Of a stretch of DNA of 52,846 bases, positions 45,659 to 52,846 are shown in pieces. The translations under genes were made by a program, and so were the position numbers. How positions within the stretch are numbered: the first letter of the stretch is position 1; each line of letters opens with the position of its first letter. The DNA lies in the NCBI GenBank assembly GCA_018262575.1, contig JAGSYU010000005.1, positions 1 to 52,846 of the forward strand, read 5' to 3'. The notes beneath the pieces were generated by a model. That model saw only the letters and a program-made list of their open reading frames with translations, did not search any database and was not told the DNA's origin. This DNA is from Pseudomonadota bacterium. GTDB lineage: Bacteria; Pseudomonadota; Alphaproteobacteria; Rhizobiales; Pleomorphomonadaceae.

Positions 45659-47284
45659 TCAGGTAACCGGCGCCGTGTTGAGATGTCCCTCGTCCATCTG
45701 GATGACCCGGTCGGCCACGTGGAAATAGCGGTCGTCGTGGGTGACGCAGAGGATGATGCGGTCGGAGCGCCGCAGGGTCGGCAGGATGTCCTCGTAGAAC
45801 TTGCGCCGGAACGACGGGTCCTGATCGGCCGCCCATTCGTCGAGCACCAACACCGGCTTGTCTTCCAACTCGGCGACCAGCAGCGCCAGACGCTTGCGCT
45901 GCCCGCTGGAGAGGTCGATGGTCGAGAACATGCCGTCACGCACCGCTACCTTGTCGGCGATTTCCAGCCGGTCGAGCAGCACTGCCAGCCGTCCCGGATC
46001 AGGGTCGCTGATGCCATACAGGCGGCGGAACAGGTGATAATCGGAGAGGACGGCCGAGATATTGTCACGGTAGGCCTGCCGCTGGTCCGGCTGCAGTGCG
46101 GTGCCGTTGACGAGGAGCACGCCACGGTCCGGCGTCAACAGGCCCACCAAGAGGCGCAACAGCGTGGTTTTGCCGGCGCCGTTGCCGCCGGTGATGAAGG
46201 TGATCTCGCCGGCCCGTATGTCGACGTCGACCGGGCCGAGGGCAAAGCCCGGCGCGCCATCGGCCGTCTGGTAGGTGAAGGTGGTGTCCTTGAGGGCGAT
46301 CTGCCTGATCGGCTCATCGAGCGGTCGGGTACCTTCGGCGGCACCGGCCGACGCGGCGGTCGACAGTCCGTCTTCCACCTTGAGGATACGGCCAAGCGAG
46401 GCGTCGGTTTCGGCCACTGCCGGAATCGCCTGGGCGATGGTGGAGATCGGCCCGATCATGAACAGGGCCACCGTCGTCACCTGCAGAGCCACGTCGGCAA
46501 AGCCGTCGTCGAACATCGGCACGGCGAAGGTCATCAGGCCGACGAGGGCATAGAACATCGCCTGGATGATGACGAAGTCGATGGCCCAGCGGCGCTTGGT
46601 GGCGCTGCGGGCGGCGCGCACCCGGTCGGAATGGGCGACGATCTCGGCACAGAGCGCCTCCGAGCGACGATCGTTGACGCGGACTTCCTTGTAGCCACCG
46701 ATGAAGTGCTCGAAGCCCTGAAACAGGCGCTGCTCCTCGGCGATGGCCTCACCCATCGCCATCGCCATGGCGCCGCTGCGCCGGACGTGAACGAGCACGG
46801 CCAGCGAGCCGAACACGGCGGCAGTCAGAAAGGCCGGCAGCGACAGATAGGCGAGGAAGCCCGCCACCATCACCAGCGTCACCACCTGCTGGGCGGCGAG
46901 GGTCAGGATCGGCACAGTGCGCGACAGGGTTTGCGTTTCCTGCGCCATGGCGGTGAACAGCGCCGCTCGGCCGGTCGCGGCGACCGTCATGTAGTCGGCG
47001 TACTGGATGCGGTCGAACAGGCGGGCCCGGAGCCGGCGGATGATCCGCTCCGCTTCCCTGGCCGAGGCGGACATCACCGCATTCTGTGACACCGCATTCA
47101 GGATCACCGCCACCGCCAGCATGGCCAACATGCGGATGCCGGGATCGCTGTGGTCGGCGATGACGGCGCTGAAGCTGACCAGCGCCAGCACGCCGACCGT
47201 CGACGCGGCCCCGACCACCGTCTGCGACACGAAGGCACGCGGATCGATCCGGGCTTCACTGCGGAGGAAGGCGAGGAGCCGCAT
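45659..47284 (-). CDS. Cyclic-peptide/siderophore-type ABC exporter (SyrD/PvdE family), copy B
   Basis: A 541-residue half-transporter. Six membrane helices fill the first ~310 residues (for example ALVSFSAVIADHS..., VVTLVMVAGFLAYLSLPAF). The C-terminal ATPase has Walker A GGNGAGKT, signature LSSGQRKR, Walker B VLVLDEWAADQDP and H-loop VTHDD. The DEWAADQ-P-FRRKFY block is diagnostic of the SyrD/PvdE group, which moves nonribosomal peptides or their precursors across the inner membrane. One base separates its ATG from the stop of copy A. The export substrate is probably the product of the NRPS-PKS in this window, by context. Confidence 0.93.
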   Translation of the reverse strand: MRLLAFLRSEARIDPRAFVSQTVVGAASTVGVLALVSFSAVIADHSDPGIRMLAMLAVAVILNAVSQNAVMSASAREAERIIRRLRARLFDRIQYADYMTVAATGRAALFTAMAQETQTLSRTVPILTLAAQQVVTLVMVAGFLAYLSLPAFLTAAVFGSLAVLVHVRRSGAMAMAMGEAIAEEQRLFQGFEHFIGGYKEVRVNDRRSEALCAEIVAHSDRVRAARSATKRRWAIDFVIIQAMFYALVGLMTFAVPMFDDGFADVALQVTTVALFMIGPISTIAQAIPAVAETDASLGRILKVEDGLSTAASAGAAEGTRPLDEPIRQIALKDTTFTYQTADGAPGFALGPVDVDIRAGEITFITGGNGAGKTTLLRLLVGLLTPDRGVLLVNGTALQPDQRQAYRDNISAVLSDYHLFRRLYGISDPDPGRLAVLLDRLEIADKVAVRDGMFSTIDLSSGQRKRLALLVAELEDKPVLVLDEWAADQDPSFRRKFYEDILPTLRRSDRIILCVTHDDRYFHVADRVIQMDEGHLNTAPVT

Positions 47285-47285
47285 G

Positions 47286-48917
47286 TCAGGCGGCCTCCGG
47301 AGGGGCGACTTCGGTGAGGCGTCCTTCCTCGAGGTGGAAGCGACGGTCGGCGGCGTCGAAATAGGCGTCGTCGTGGGTGACGGCGATGATGGTCTTGCCG
47401 CGCGTCCGAAGTTTGGGAAGGATTTCCCGGTAGAACTTGCGCCGGAAATGCGGCGACTGGTCGGCCGCCCATTCATCGAGCACCAGCAGCGGCCGGTCGT
47501 CGAGCAGGGCCGCGATCAGGGCGAGGCGCTTGCGCTGGCCAGAGGACAGGGCGATACGCTCGAAGCGGTCGCCGATAATGCGGGTGATGTCGTCCATCTC
47601 CATCAGGGCAAGGAGCCGCGCGCCCTCGTCTTCGGTGAAGGGCGCCGCGCCGTAGAGACGGGGGAAGATGTGGCAGTCGGCGAACACCGGTGCCACCAGG
47701 GCACGGAGCCGTTCGGCGCCCGCGCCCAGGCCATCGATGGCCGTGACGCCGCCCTGTGGGCGGTAGAGGCCGGTGATGAGGCGGATCAGCGTCGACTTGC
47801 CGGACCCGTTGCCGCCAGTGATGAAGATGATCTCGCCGCGGCGGACGGTCAGGTCGACCGGGCCCAGACTGAAGGCGGGTTCGCCGTCCGGCGCGGGATA
47901 GGCATACGACACCGCCCTGAGACCGATGGTCTTGAAATCGGCTGGTTCGGCAGCGGCCGAGGCTGATGTGTCGGCGATGGCGGCCAGTTCCTCTTCGAGC
48001 TTCAGGATGCGAACCGCCGCCTGTTCGGAGGCGCCGAGCAGCGGTACCGTCTGAATCAGCGCGCCGATGGCGCTGGTCATGAACAGCACCGACGTGGTGA
48101 CCTGTACCACCTGACCGCGGAAGTCCGAGGAATAGACCGGGATGACGAAGACCACCACCGCCAGCATGAAATAGATCGCCACTTGCCCAAGAACGAATTG
48201 CTGCATGGCGCGGATCTGCACGTCGCTGCGGATGTCGGTGGCAGTGGCCGATACGGTCTCGAAGGCGGCGGCAAGATCACGGCGGCGCGCGCTCGACAGG
48301 CGGACTTCCTGGAAGCCGTCGAGCAGGTCACCGAGGCTTTCCAGCAGGTGCTTGTCGGCATCCATCATCCTGGCGAAGCCGGCGGCCAGCCGCTGCCCGG
48401 CCCGGTGGTAGATGAGGCCGCCGATGACCGTCGCGACACCAACCAGTGCGAAGGCGGTGAGCGATATCCAGGCGATATAGCCGAGCACCGTCACCACCAT
48501 CACCGAGGACCGCAAGCCGAGCGCCAGAAACTGTGAGTTTTGCGAGATCGTCTGGGTCGCCTGGGTGATTCCCTCCTGCAGATCCGAGCGGCCGATGGCC
48601 TCTACCTTCTCGAAATCGGCGCGCGCGAGGCCGGCAAGCAGGCGGGAGCGCAACTGATGGATAGCATCCTCGAGGGCCGAACAGACCCGCGAGGTGACGA
48701 AGACCTCGCTGGTGGCGTAGACGACGATGCCGGCCGCGAACAGCAGCGCCAGCAGCCAGTCGACGTGTGCCTCGCCCGAATCAGAGATCTTGCGGGCGGC
48801 GACGTTGACGATCATCAGCACCAGAACGCCGCAGACGCCCGACAGCAGGGCCGCGCCGACGATGCGGGCGCGCGGAAACGAGGACTGAGAGGCCAGGAGC
48901 CGAATGAGGTGGTTCAT
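47286..48917 (-). CDS. Cyclic-peptide/siderophore-type ABC exporter (SyrD/PvdE family), copy A
   Basis: A 543-residue half-transporter of the same family as the next gene, with the same plan: membrane domain (about 15-310), then an ATPase with GGNGSGKST, LSSGQRKR, LLVLDEWAADQSP and VTHDDAYF. The two copies share the FRRKFY and EWAADQ segments closely, so they come from a tandem duplication. Two intact half-transporters could pair as a heterodimer. It is first in the operon and faces the aminotransferase operon across a 174-base divergent gap. Confidence 0.93.
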   Translation of the reverse strand: MNHLIRLLASQSSFPRARIVGAALLSGVCGVLVLMIVNVAARKISDSGEAHVDWLLALLFAAGIVVYATSEVFVTSRVCSALEDAIHQLRSRLLAGLARADFEKVEAIGRSDLQEGITQATQTISQNSQFLALGLRSSVMVVTVLGYIAWISLTAFALVGVATVIGGLIYHRAGQRLAAGFARMMDADKHLLESLGDLLDGFQEVRLSSARRRDLAAAFETVSATATDIRSDVQIRAMQQFVLGQVAIYFMLAVVVFVIPVYSSDFRGQVVQVTTSVLFMTSAIGALIQTVPLLGASEQAAVRILKLEEELAAIADTSASAAAEPADFKTIGLRAVSYAYPAPDGEPAFSLGPVDLTVRRGEIIFITGGNGSGKSTLIRLITGLYRPQGGVTAIDGLGAGAERLRALVAPVFADCHIFPRLYGAAPFTEDEGARLLALMEMDDITRIIGDRFERIALSSGQRKRLALIAALLDDRPLLVLDEWAADQSPHFRRKFYREILPKLRTRGKTIIAVTHDDAYFDAADRRFHLEEGRLTEVAPPEAA

Positions 48918-49091
48918 GAACGCCGGTATATCCGCTACAAAAGCGCGTTCGCACTATAGCGACAAGGCGCGGCATGTCCACGCCGGAGAACCTGGGGACG
49001 ACGCTCATCGGCGATTGTTCCTGCCAAGGCTCGGTGTGTATTTTGTCGGTGAAAACAAACCGATGGCCGGGTCGCCCTGCCGGAGGATCTG
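48918..49091. promoter_or_regulatory. Divergent promoter region between exporter and aminotransferase operons
   Basis: This 174-base gap separates the exporter pair (minus) from the aminotransferase-thioesterase-PPTase operon (plus). It is locally AT-rich near 48925-48960 and 49020-49060. The plus-side gene has GGAGG 6 bases before its ATG. A shared regulator could act here, but I cannot point to a firm operator, and the NRPS direct repeat (GCTGACC) is not seen here. Confidence 0.4.
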
Positions 49092-50333
49092 ATGCAGGCC
49101 TTTGCTGACCACGAGTCTGGCGTCCGTTACTACAGCCGGAAATTTCCCGAGGTATTCGTGACCGCCGAGGGGAGCCGCATCGCCGGGCGATCCGGGCGGC
49201 AATACATCGACTTCTTCTCAGGGGCCGGCACACTCAACTACGGTCACAACGATCCCGGCATGAAGGCGCGGCTGGTCGCCTATGTCGAGAGCAACGGCAT
49301 CACCCATTCCCTCGATTTTGCCACCGAGGCGAAGGAGGCCTTCATCCTCGGCTTCCAGGAGACCATCCTGAGGCCGCGCGGCCTTGCCTACAGGATGCTG
49401 TTTCCCGCTCCCACCGGCACCAACGCCGTCGAAGCTGCGCTGAAGACGGCGCGCAAGGCGACCGGCCGTTCGAAGGTCGTGAGCTTCGCCCATGCCTTCC
49501 ACGGCATGACGGCCGGATCGATGGCGGTGTCCGGCGGGCCGCTGCGGCCGGCGACGGCGGTTCCCGTGGGCGACACCTTCTTCTTGCCTTATGACGGAAC
49601 GCCGAGCTGCGACGGGCCTGCCTGGCTCGAGGCGCTGTTGGCCGAGGCCAAAAGCGACGCCCAGGTGCCAGCCGCTTGCATCGTCGAAACCATCCAGGCC
49701 GAGGGCGGGGTGGTCACCGCCGGCTTTCCCTGGCTGAAACGTCTCGCCGACATCTGCAAGCGCCATGGCATCTTGCTGATCGTCGACGATATCCAGACCG
49801 GCTGCGGCCGCACCGGGTCCTTTTTCAGCTTCGAGCCGGCCGGCATCAGGCCGGACATCGTCTGCCTGTCGAAATCTCTGTCGGGCATGGGGCTGCCGCT
49901 ATCGCTCGTTCTGGTCCGCAAGGACTGCGACCGTCTGTCGCCCGGCGAGCATAATGGCACGTTTCGTGGCAACAACCTCGCGTTCATCACCGCTGTCGAG
50001 GCCTTCCGCTTCTGGCGTGACGACCGGTTTGAGCGCGAGGTCGAGCGCAAAGGACTGCGGCTGCACGAGCGTCTGGTCCGCATGGCCGAAGCCCATGCAG
50101 GGAGTGCCGAGACGACCGTGCGCGGTCGCGGCATGCTGCGGGGCATCGCGTTGACATCCGGCGACCTTGCTGGACGAGTCTCCAGCGCCGCCTTCGAGCG
50201 CGGCCTCGTCATCGAGACGGCCGGACCGCGCGGCGAGGTCCTGAAATGCCTGCCGCCGCTGGTCATTTCCGACTCGGATCTTGACGCGGGCCTCGACATC
50301 CTCGCGGCCGCCATGGCGGCGACGGTGCCATGA
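49092..50333 (+). CDS. L-2,4-diaminobutyrate:2-oxoglutarate aminotransferase (EctB/DAB type)
   Basis: A 413-residue class III PLP aminotransferase that converts L-aspartate-4-semialdehyde plus glutamate to L-2,4-diaminobutyrate. The DAB-type start is clear (ESGVRYYSRKFPEVF, then GRQYIDFFSGAGTLNYGHN). PFPAPTGTNAVEAALK-like (FPAPTGTNAVEAALK) and HAFHGMT follow, then the PLP aspartate in LLIVDDIQTGCGRTG and the Schiff-base Lys261 in CLSKSLSG. No ectA or ectC is adjacent, so it is not for ectoine; a role in making Dab for the NRPS is the natural reading. GGAGG lies upstream. Overlaps the thioesterase gene by ATGA. Confidence 0.9.
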   Translation: MQAFADHESGVRYYSRKFPEVFVTAEGSRIAGRSGRQYIDFFSGAGTLNYGHNDPGMKARLVAYVESNGITHSLDFATEAKEAFILGFQETILRPRGLAYRMLFPAPTGTNAVEAALKTARKATGRSKVVSFAHAFHGMTAGSMAVSGGPLRPATAVPVGDTFFLPYDGTPSCDGPAWLEALLAEAKSDAQVPAACIVETIQAEGGVVTAGFPWLKRLADICKRHGILLIVDDIQTGCGRTGSFFSFEPAGIRPDIVCLSKSLSGMGLPLSLVLVRKDCDRLSPGEHNGTFRGNNLAFITAVEAFRFWRDDRFEREVERKGLRLHERLVRMAEAHAGSAETTVRGRGMLRGIALTSGDLAGRVSSAAFERGLVIETAGPRGEVLKCLPPLVISDSDLDAGLDILAAAMAATVP

Positions 50334-51142
50334 GCGGACGTTGGCTCGCCCGTGCCGAGCCGAGTGCCGACGCTCGAATTCGGCTTTTCCTTTTCCCGTA
50401 TGCCGGCGGCGGTGGTGGCCTTTATCGTGACTGGGACCGGGCCTTTGCCCCCGGCACCGATGTGTTGCCGGTGCAGCTGCCGGGACGAGAGGAACGGTTC
50501 CGCGAGCCGGCGATCTCCCAGATCGACCAGCTCTCCGACGTCATCGCCGAGGCGCTGTTGCCACTTTGCGATCGACCTTTCATCCTGTTCGGTTGGTCGA
50601 TGGGGGCCAGGATTGCCCATGCGGTGGCGCGCCGCTGCGAGGTGGCCGGACGGGTGCCGCATCTTCTCGTTGTCGCGGCCAATTCGGCGCCGCACCTCCC
50701 CTATCGTCGACCGCGCATCCACGATCTTTCCGGCGAGGACTTCTGGCGCGGCGTCGCCAATTTCGGCGGTGCCCCTCGGGAGCTTTTGGCCGAACCCGAA
50801 CTCCGTGACCTCGTCGAACCGATGCTGCGGGCCGACTTTGCGCTCATCGAGACGGCGCCCCTGGCGAAGACGCCGTCGGTCACCTGTCCAGTGGCGGCGA
50901 TCACCGCAACGGAGGATGCGTTGGTCGATGCGAACGACGTCGCGGCCTGGCAGGAAGCCACATCCGGCCCCTCGCTGTTGCTCCGCGTGTCGGGCGATCA
51001 TTTTTGTCTGCGCGACGATCCGGGATCGGTGCAGGCGGCGGTGCGGCAGGCACTCGATTGGGCGCCGCCCGGGGTGCCAGAGATGGCGCCGAAGGGGCTT
51101 CGCCTGACGTTGCGCGACATCGGCGGCTTGATGGAGGTTTGA
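50330..51142 (+). CDS. Type II thioesterase
   Basis: A 270-residue alpha/beta hydrolase of the external TEII kind, which clears mis-primed acyl groups from NRPS/PKS carrier domains. It has FLFPYAGGGGGLYRDW at about 20-36, PGREERF, the nucleophile Ser90 in FGWSMGAR (a Trp in place of the usual His), Asp196 in ATEDALV, and His224 in SGDHFCL. The length is normal. It overlaps the aminotransferase gene by 4 bases and the PPTase gene by one base, so the three are translationally coupled. Supports the NRPS genes 15 kb away as its partners. Confidence 0.92.
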   Translation: MSGRWLARAEPSADARIRLFLFPYAGGGGGLYRDWDRAFAPGTDVLPVQLPGREERFREPAISQIDQLSDVIAEALLPLCDRPFILFGWSMGARIAHAVARRCEVAGRVPHLLVVAANSAPHLPYRRPRIHDLSGEDFWRGVANFGGAPRELLAEPELRDLVEPMLRADFALIETAPLAKTPSVTCPVAAITATEDALVDANDVAAWQEATSGPSLLLRVSGDHFCLRDDPGSVQAAVRQALDWAPPGVPEMAPKGLRLTLRDIGGLMEV

Positions 51143-51792
51143 TGGAGGCCGCGGTCACCATCTGGCACATCCCGCTGAGCGGACCGGCGACGTTGGACGA
51201 CCTGGCGCTGCTCGATTCGGTCGAGCGCCGGCGCGCCGAGCGCTTCCTTCGCGATGAAGACCGCTGGCGCTACGTACAGGCGCATGCGGCGATACGGCGC
51301 ATCCTGGCCGCCGAGATCGGCCGCCAGCCGGATAATCTCCACTTGGTCGCCGGGGAGCATGGCAAGCCGGCCCTTGCCGGCAGGGACATCCACTTCAATC
51401 TGTCGCATTCCGGCGACCACGCGGTGCTGGCGACCTCCTTTGTGGCGGAGGTGGGCATCGATATCGAGACCTCGGCCACCGAGGTCGGCCGGATTGCCCA
51501 TCTCGTGTTGACGGAAAGAGAGATGGCGGCCTTTTCCGTGCTGTTGCCGAATGAGCAGGAATGGGCATTCCTGCGCATCTGGACGCGCAAGGAGGCGCTC
51601 TTGAAGGCCGTGGGCTGTGGTCTCGGCCGCGATCCGCGCAGTGTCGAGGTCGGGTTGGGACACGCGCCCATGCTGGAGCTCGACGGGCAGCGCTGGAGGC
51701 TGCGGGACTTTTCGCTGGCGCCTGGCGTCGCGGGATGCCTGGCGGCAGACAAAGAAATCGCGCCGGTCGATATTCGCCCCGGCGCGATCTGA
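51142..51792 (+). CDS. 4'-phosphopantetheinyl transferase, Sfp type
   Basis: A 216-residue enzyme that attaches phosphopantetheine from CoA to the conserved serine of carrier domains, here the six T domains of subunits 1 and 2 and the one of subunit 3. Motifs: GKPAL at about 75-79, NLSHSGDHAVLA (86-97), the Mg/CoA pair Asp107 and Glu109 in VGIDIE, and WTRKEALLKAVG with Glu151 and Lys155. The ATG shares its A with the thioesterase stop (TGATG); the frame upstream belongs to that gene. Only 23 bases separate its end from the convergent DUF697 gene. Confidence 0.94.
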   Translation: MEAAVTIWHIPLSGPATLDDLALLDSVERRRAERFLRDEDRWRYVQAHAAIRRILAAEIGRQPDNLHLVAGEHGKPALAGRDIHFNLSHSGDHAVLATSFVAEVGIDIETSATEVGRIAHLVLTEREMAAFSVLLPNEQEWAFLRIWTRKEALLKAVGCGLGRDPRSVEVGLGHAPMLELDGQRWRLRDFSLAPGVAGCLAADKEIAPVDIRPGAI

Positions 51793-51815
51793 TCACCTGA
51801 GTGACGGTAGAAGCC

Positions 51816-52322
51816 TCAAGCCGCGGCGGCCGGTTCTGCCTTCTCGCGTGCGTCGGCCTCTTCTTTGGCTTTGGCCAGTTCGGCCTCGTAGTAGGCGCGC
51901 ATCTTGTCGGCATCGAAGTCGAGCAGCGTGCCGCCCGTTTTGAAATGGGCGTGGAACACCCGGCCAAGCGCCAGCGTGGACACGCCCGACAGGCTGGGAG
52001 ACAGCGCCAGGCTGAGCACCGGGCCGACAAACGGAATGGCCTTGACCAGGGATGAGGTGCCGGTGGCCAGCAGCGTTGGCGCGCCGCTGCCGATAAGGGC
52101 AGAAACCAGCGCCTTGATGCGGTTGCCGGCCAGCGGCACGCCGTGCAGCTTGGCAAGCTCGCGCACCAGCCAGACCTGCAGGCCGCCGATCGCCACGAGA
52201 TCGACCACCGGCACCGGAACCAAGCCGAGGCCAGCCGAACCCCACGCCGTGTTCTTGATCAGCCGCTGGGCTTTCGCGTCGATCTCCGCCGGGGAAAGGA
52301 CGACTTTCTCGGAATCCGACAT
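51816..52322 (-). CDS. DUF697 family membrane protein (copy 2)
   Basis: A 168-residue protein with a DUF697 domain over nearly its whole length: LIKNTAWGSAGLGLVPVP, then VVDLVAIGGLQVWLVRELAKLHG, hydrophobic LVKAIPFVGPVLSLALSPSL, and LGRVFHAHFKTGGTLLDFD. The last part matches copy 1 (LGRAFVLHFETGGTALTFD) residue by residue at many places. The tail is charged and Ala-rich (KAKEEADAREKAEPAAAA). It lacks the Pro-rich arm of copy 1. GGAGA precedes the ATG at 52322. It may be the resident genomic copy and copy 1 the recruited one, or the reverse; function is unknown. Confidence 0.82.
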   Translation of the reverse strand: MSDSEKVVLSPAEIDAKAQRLIKNTAWGSAGLGLVPVPVVDLVAIGGLQVWLVRELAKLHGVPLAGNRIKALVSALIGSGAPTLLATGTSSLVKAIPFVGPVLSLALSPSLSGVSTLALGRVFHAHFKTGGTLLDFDADKMRAYYEAELAKAKEEADAREKAEPAAAA

Positions 52323-52688
52323 TGCAGTCTCCTCTGGAGGCACTCATTTTTCCGATCCGCCATCGATCAGCGGGTTGCGGCAGCGCCTAAGTAGTCATCT
52401 GAAATCCTCGCGCATAAGTTCTGTAATGTCAATTGTTTGTCGGTCTTGAACAGAGCAATTGCCTCAAGTGGTGCGGCGTCGAACGTGATTTGTTACGGAC
52501 CGTGAACCGCTTGAGTTGAGGTGGTCAAATCCCGAGGGCTTTTCTCCGGGGATCAGTCGTCGGTCCGGATCGGCATCCATCACCCGCGCTGTGCGCTGGC
52601 CAATGCGAAAAGGACACGGCGAGATTGAGGCCGGCAAGACGATAGGGGGCAGCCGTCCGACCATCGCCCGCACCAATGAGCGTGCAAT
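52323..52688. other. Intergenic region between DUF697 and tRNA-Leu
   Basis: No convincing gene in these ~366 bases. The part next to the DUF697 gene (about 52370-52460) is AT-rich and probably carries its promoter. The remainder is mixed; frames on both strands lack family resemblance and ribosome sites. Confidence 0.45.
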
Positions 52689-52713
52689 AAAAAAACCTGC
52701 CCAATGGCAGGTT
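52689..52713 (-). terminator. Rho-independent terminator of tRNA-Leu
   Basis: Read on the minus strand, an 8-base stem AACCTGCC/GGCAGGTT with a 4-base loop runs into TTTTTTT. It lies about 53 bases past the tRNA 3' end, as expected for its transcript. Confidence 0.88.
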
Positions 52714-52766
52714 ATTTGTCGAATACCAGAAAAGTCAGCCGTTTCGCCGATCATGGAGATCGACGA

Positions 52767-52846
52767 TGGTGCCCAGGAAAGGACTCGAACCTTCACGCCT
52801 CGCGGCACACGGACCTGAACCGTGCGCGTCTACCAATTCCGCCACC
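52767..52846 (-). tRNA. tRNA-Leu (anticodon CAG), 5' end cut by the window edge
   Basis: The minus strand reads GGTGGCGGAATTGGTAGACG..., the leucine-type D arm. The anticodon loop TTCAGGT gives CAG (52815-52817), flanked by a CACGG/CCGTG stem. There is a long variable arm as in class II tRNAs, a GGTTCGAGTCC T arm, and an encoded CCA (52767-52769). The 3' acceptor CCTGGGC would pair with GCCCAGG, of which the first five bases lie beyond 52846. It reads CUG codons. Confidence 0.93.

Noticed and set aside
49092-50333. Ectoine biosynthesis locus
   Set aside because: Neither ectA nor ectC accompanies the aminotransferase; its coupled neighbours are TEII and PPTase.
11169-51792. Siderophore cluster
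   Set aside because: The exporter family and a basic starter would allow it, but there is no TonB receptor, hydroxylase, formyltransferase, aryl-acid gene or Fur-like box in view.
52464-52818. Open frames on both strands over the tRNA region
   Set aside because: They overlap the tRNA and its terminator and have no ribosome site or family likeness.

Overview
The window is high-GC DNA with the gene order and families of an alphaproteobacterium of the order Rhizobiales (Hyphomicrobiales). The best evidence is the block lptC-lptA-lptB-rpoN-hpf-ptsN with rnd upstream, the DUF1150/Hsp20 pair and an MmcB-type protein. I cannot name the genus. No insertion sequence, phage gene, CRISPR array or rRNA was seen.

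Layout. (1) Positions 1-11.0 kb hold core chromosome genes, all on the minus strand: DUF1150, a small heat-shock protein, a PHA-depolymerase-like protein whose catalytic residues look lost, MmcB, PtsN, HPF, RpoN, LptB/A/C, RNase D and a flavo-diiron protein. (2) Positions 11.2-35.8 kb hold three giant, translationally coupled genes on the minus strand that encode a hybrid NRPS-PKS assembly line of about 8,200 residues. (3) Positions 36.0-37.6 kb hold an SPFH membrane protein and a 58-residue membrane protein (minus). (4) Positions 37.7-43.4 kb hold a tightly coupled plus-strand operon: a sensor-only protein, a sensor-MFS fusion, a periplasmic binding protein, a GNAT-like protein, an orphan ParA and a DUF697 protein. 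(5) Positions 43.4-51.8 kb hold an orphan TAXI-type binding protein, a diaminopropionate-ammonia-lyase-like PLP enzyme, two tandem SyrD/PvdE-type exporters, a diaminobutyrate aminotransferase, a type II thioesterase and an Sfp-type phosphopantetheinyl transferase. (6) The end holds a second DUF697 protein and a truncated tRNA-Leu(CAG) with its terminator.

How it fits together. Reading the domains in order gives C-A-T-KS-AT-T | TubC-dock-C-A-T-C-A-T-KS-DH-KR-T-C-A-T-C | A(MT)A-T-TE. Adenylation pocket residues read by eye suggest a basic residue (Dab/Orn-like), then malonate, Val, Ser, a second C2 unit loaded in trans, an aliphatic residue, and an acidic-type residue linked to an embedded methyltransferase. 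The diaminobutyrate aminotransferase, editing thioesterase, PPTase and peptide exporters would supply the precursor, repair, priming and export. I do not recognise this as a characterised product. The plus-strand sensor/MFS/ParA/DUF697 operon between the two halves is the least explained part of the window.
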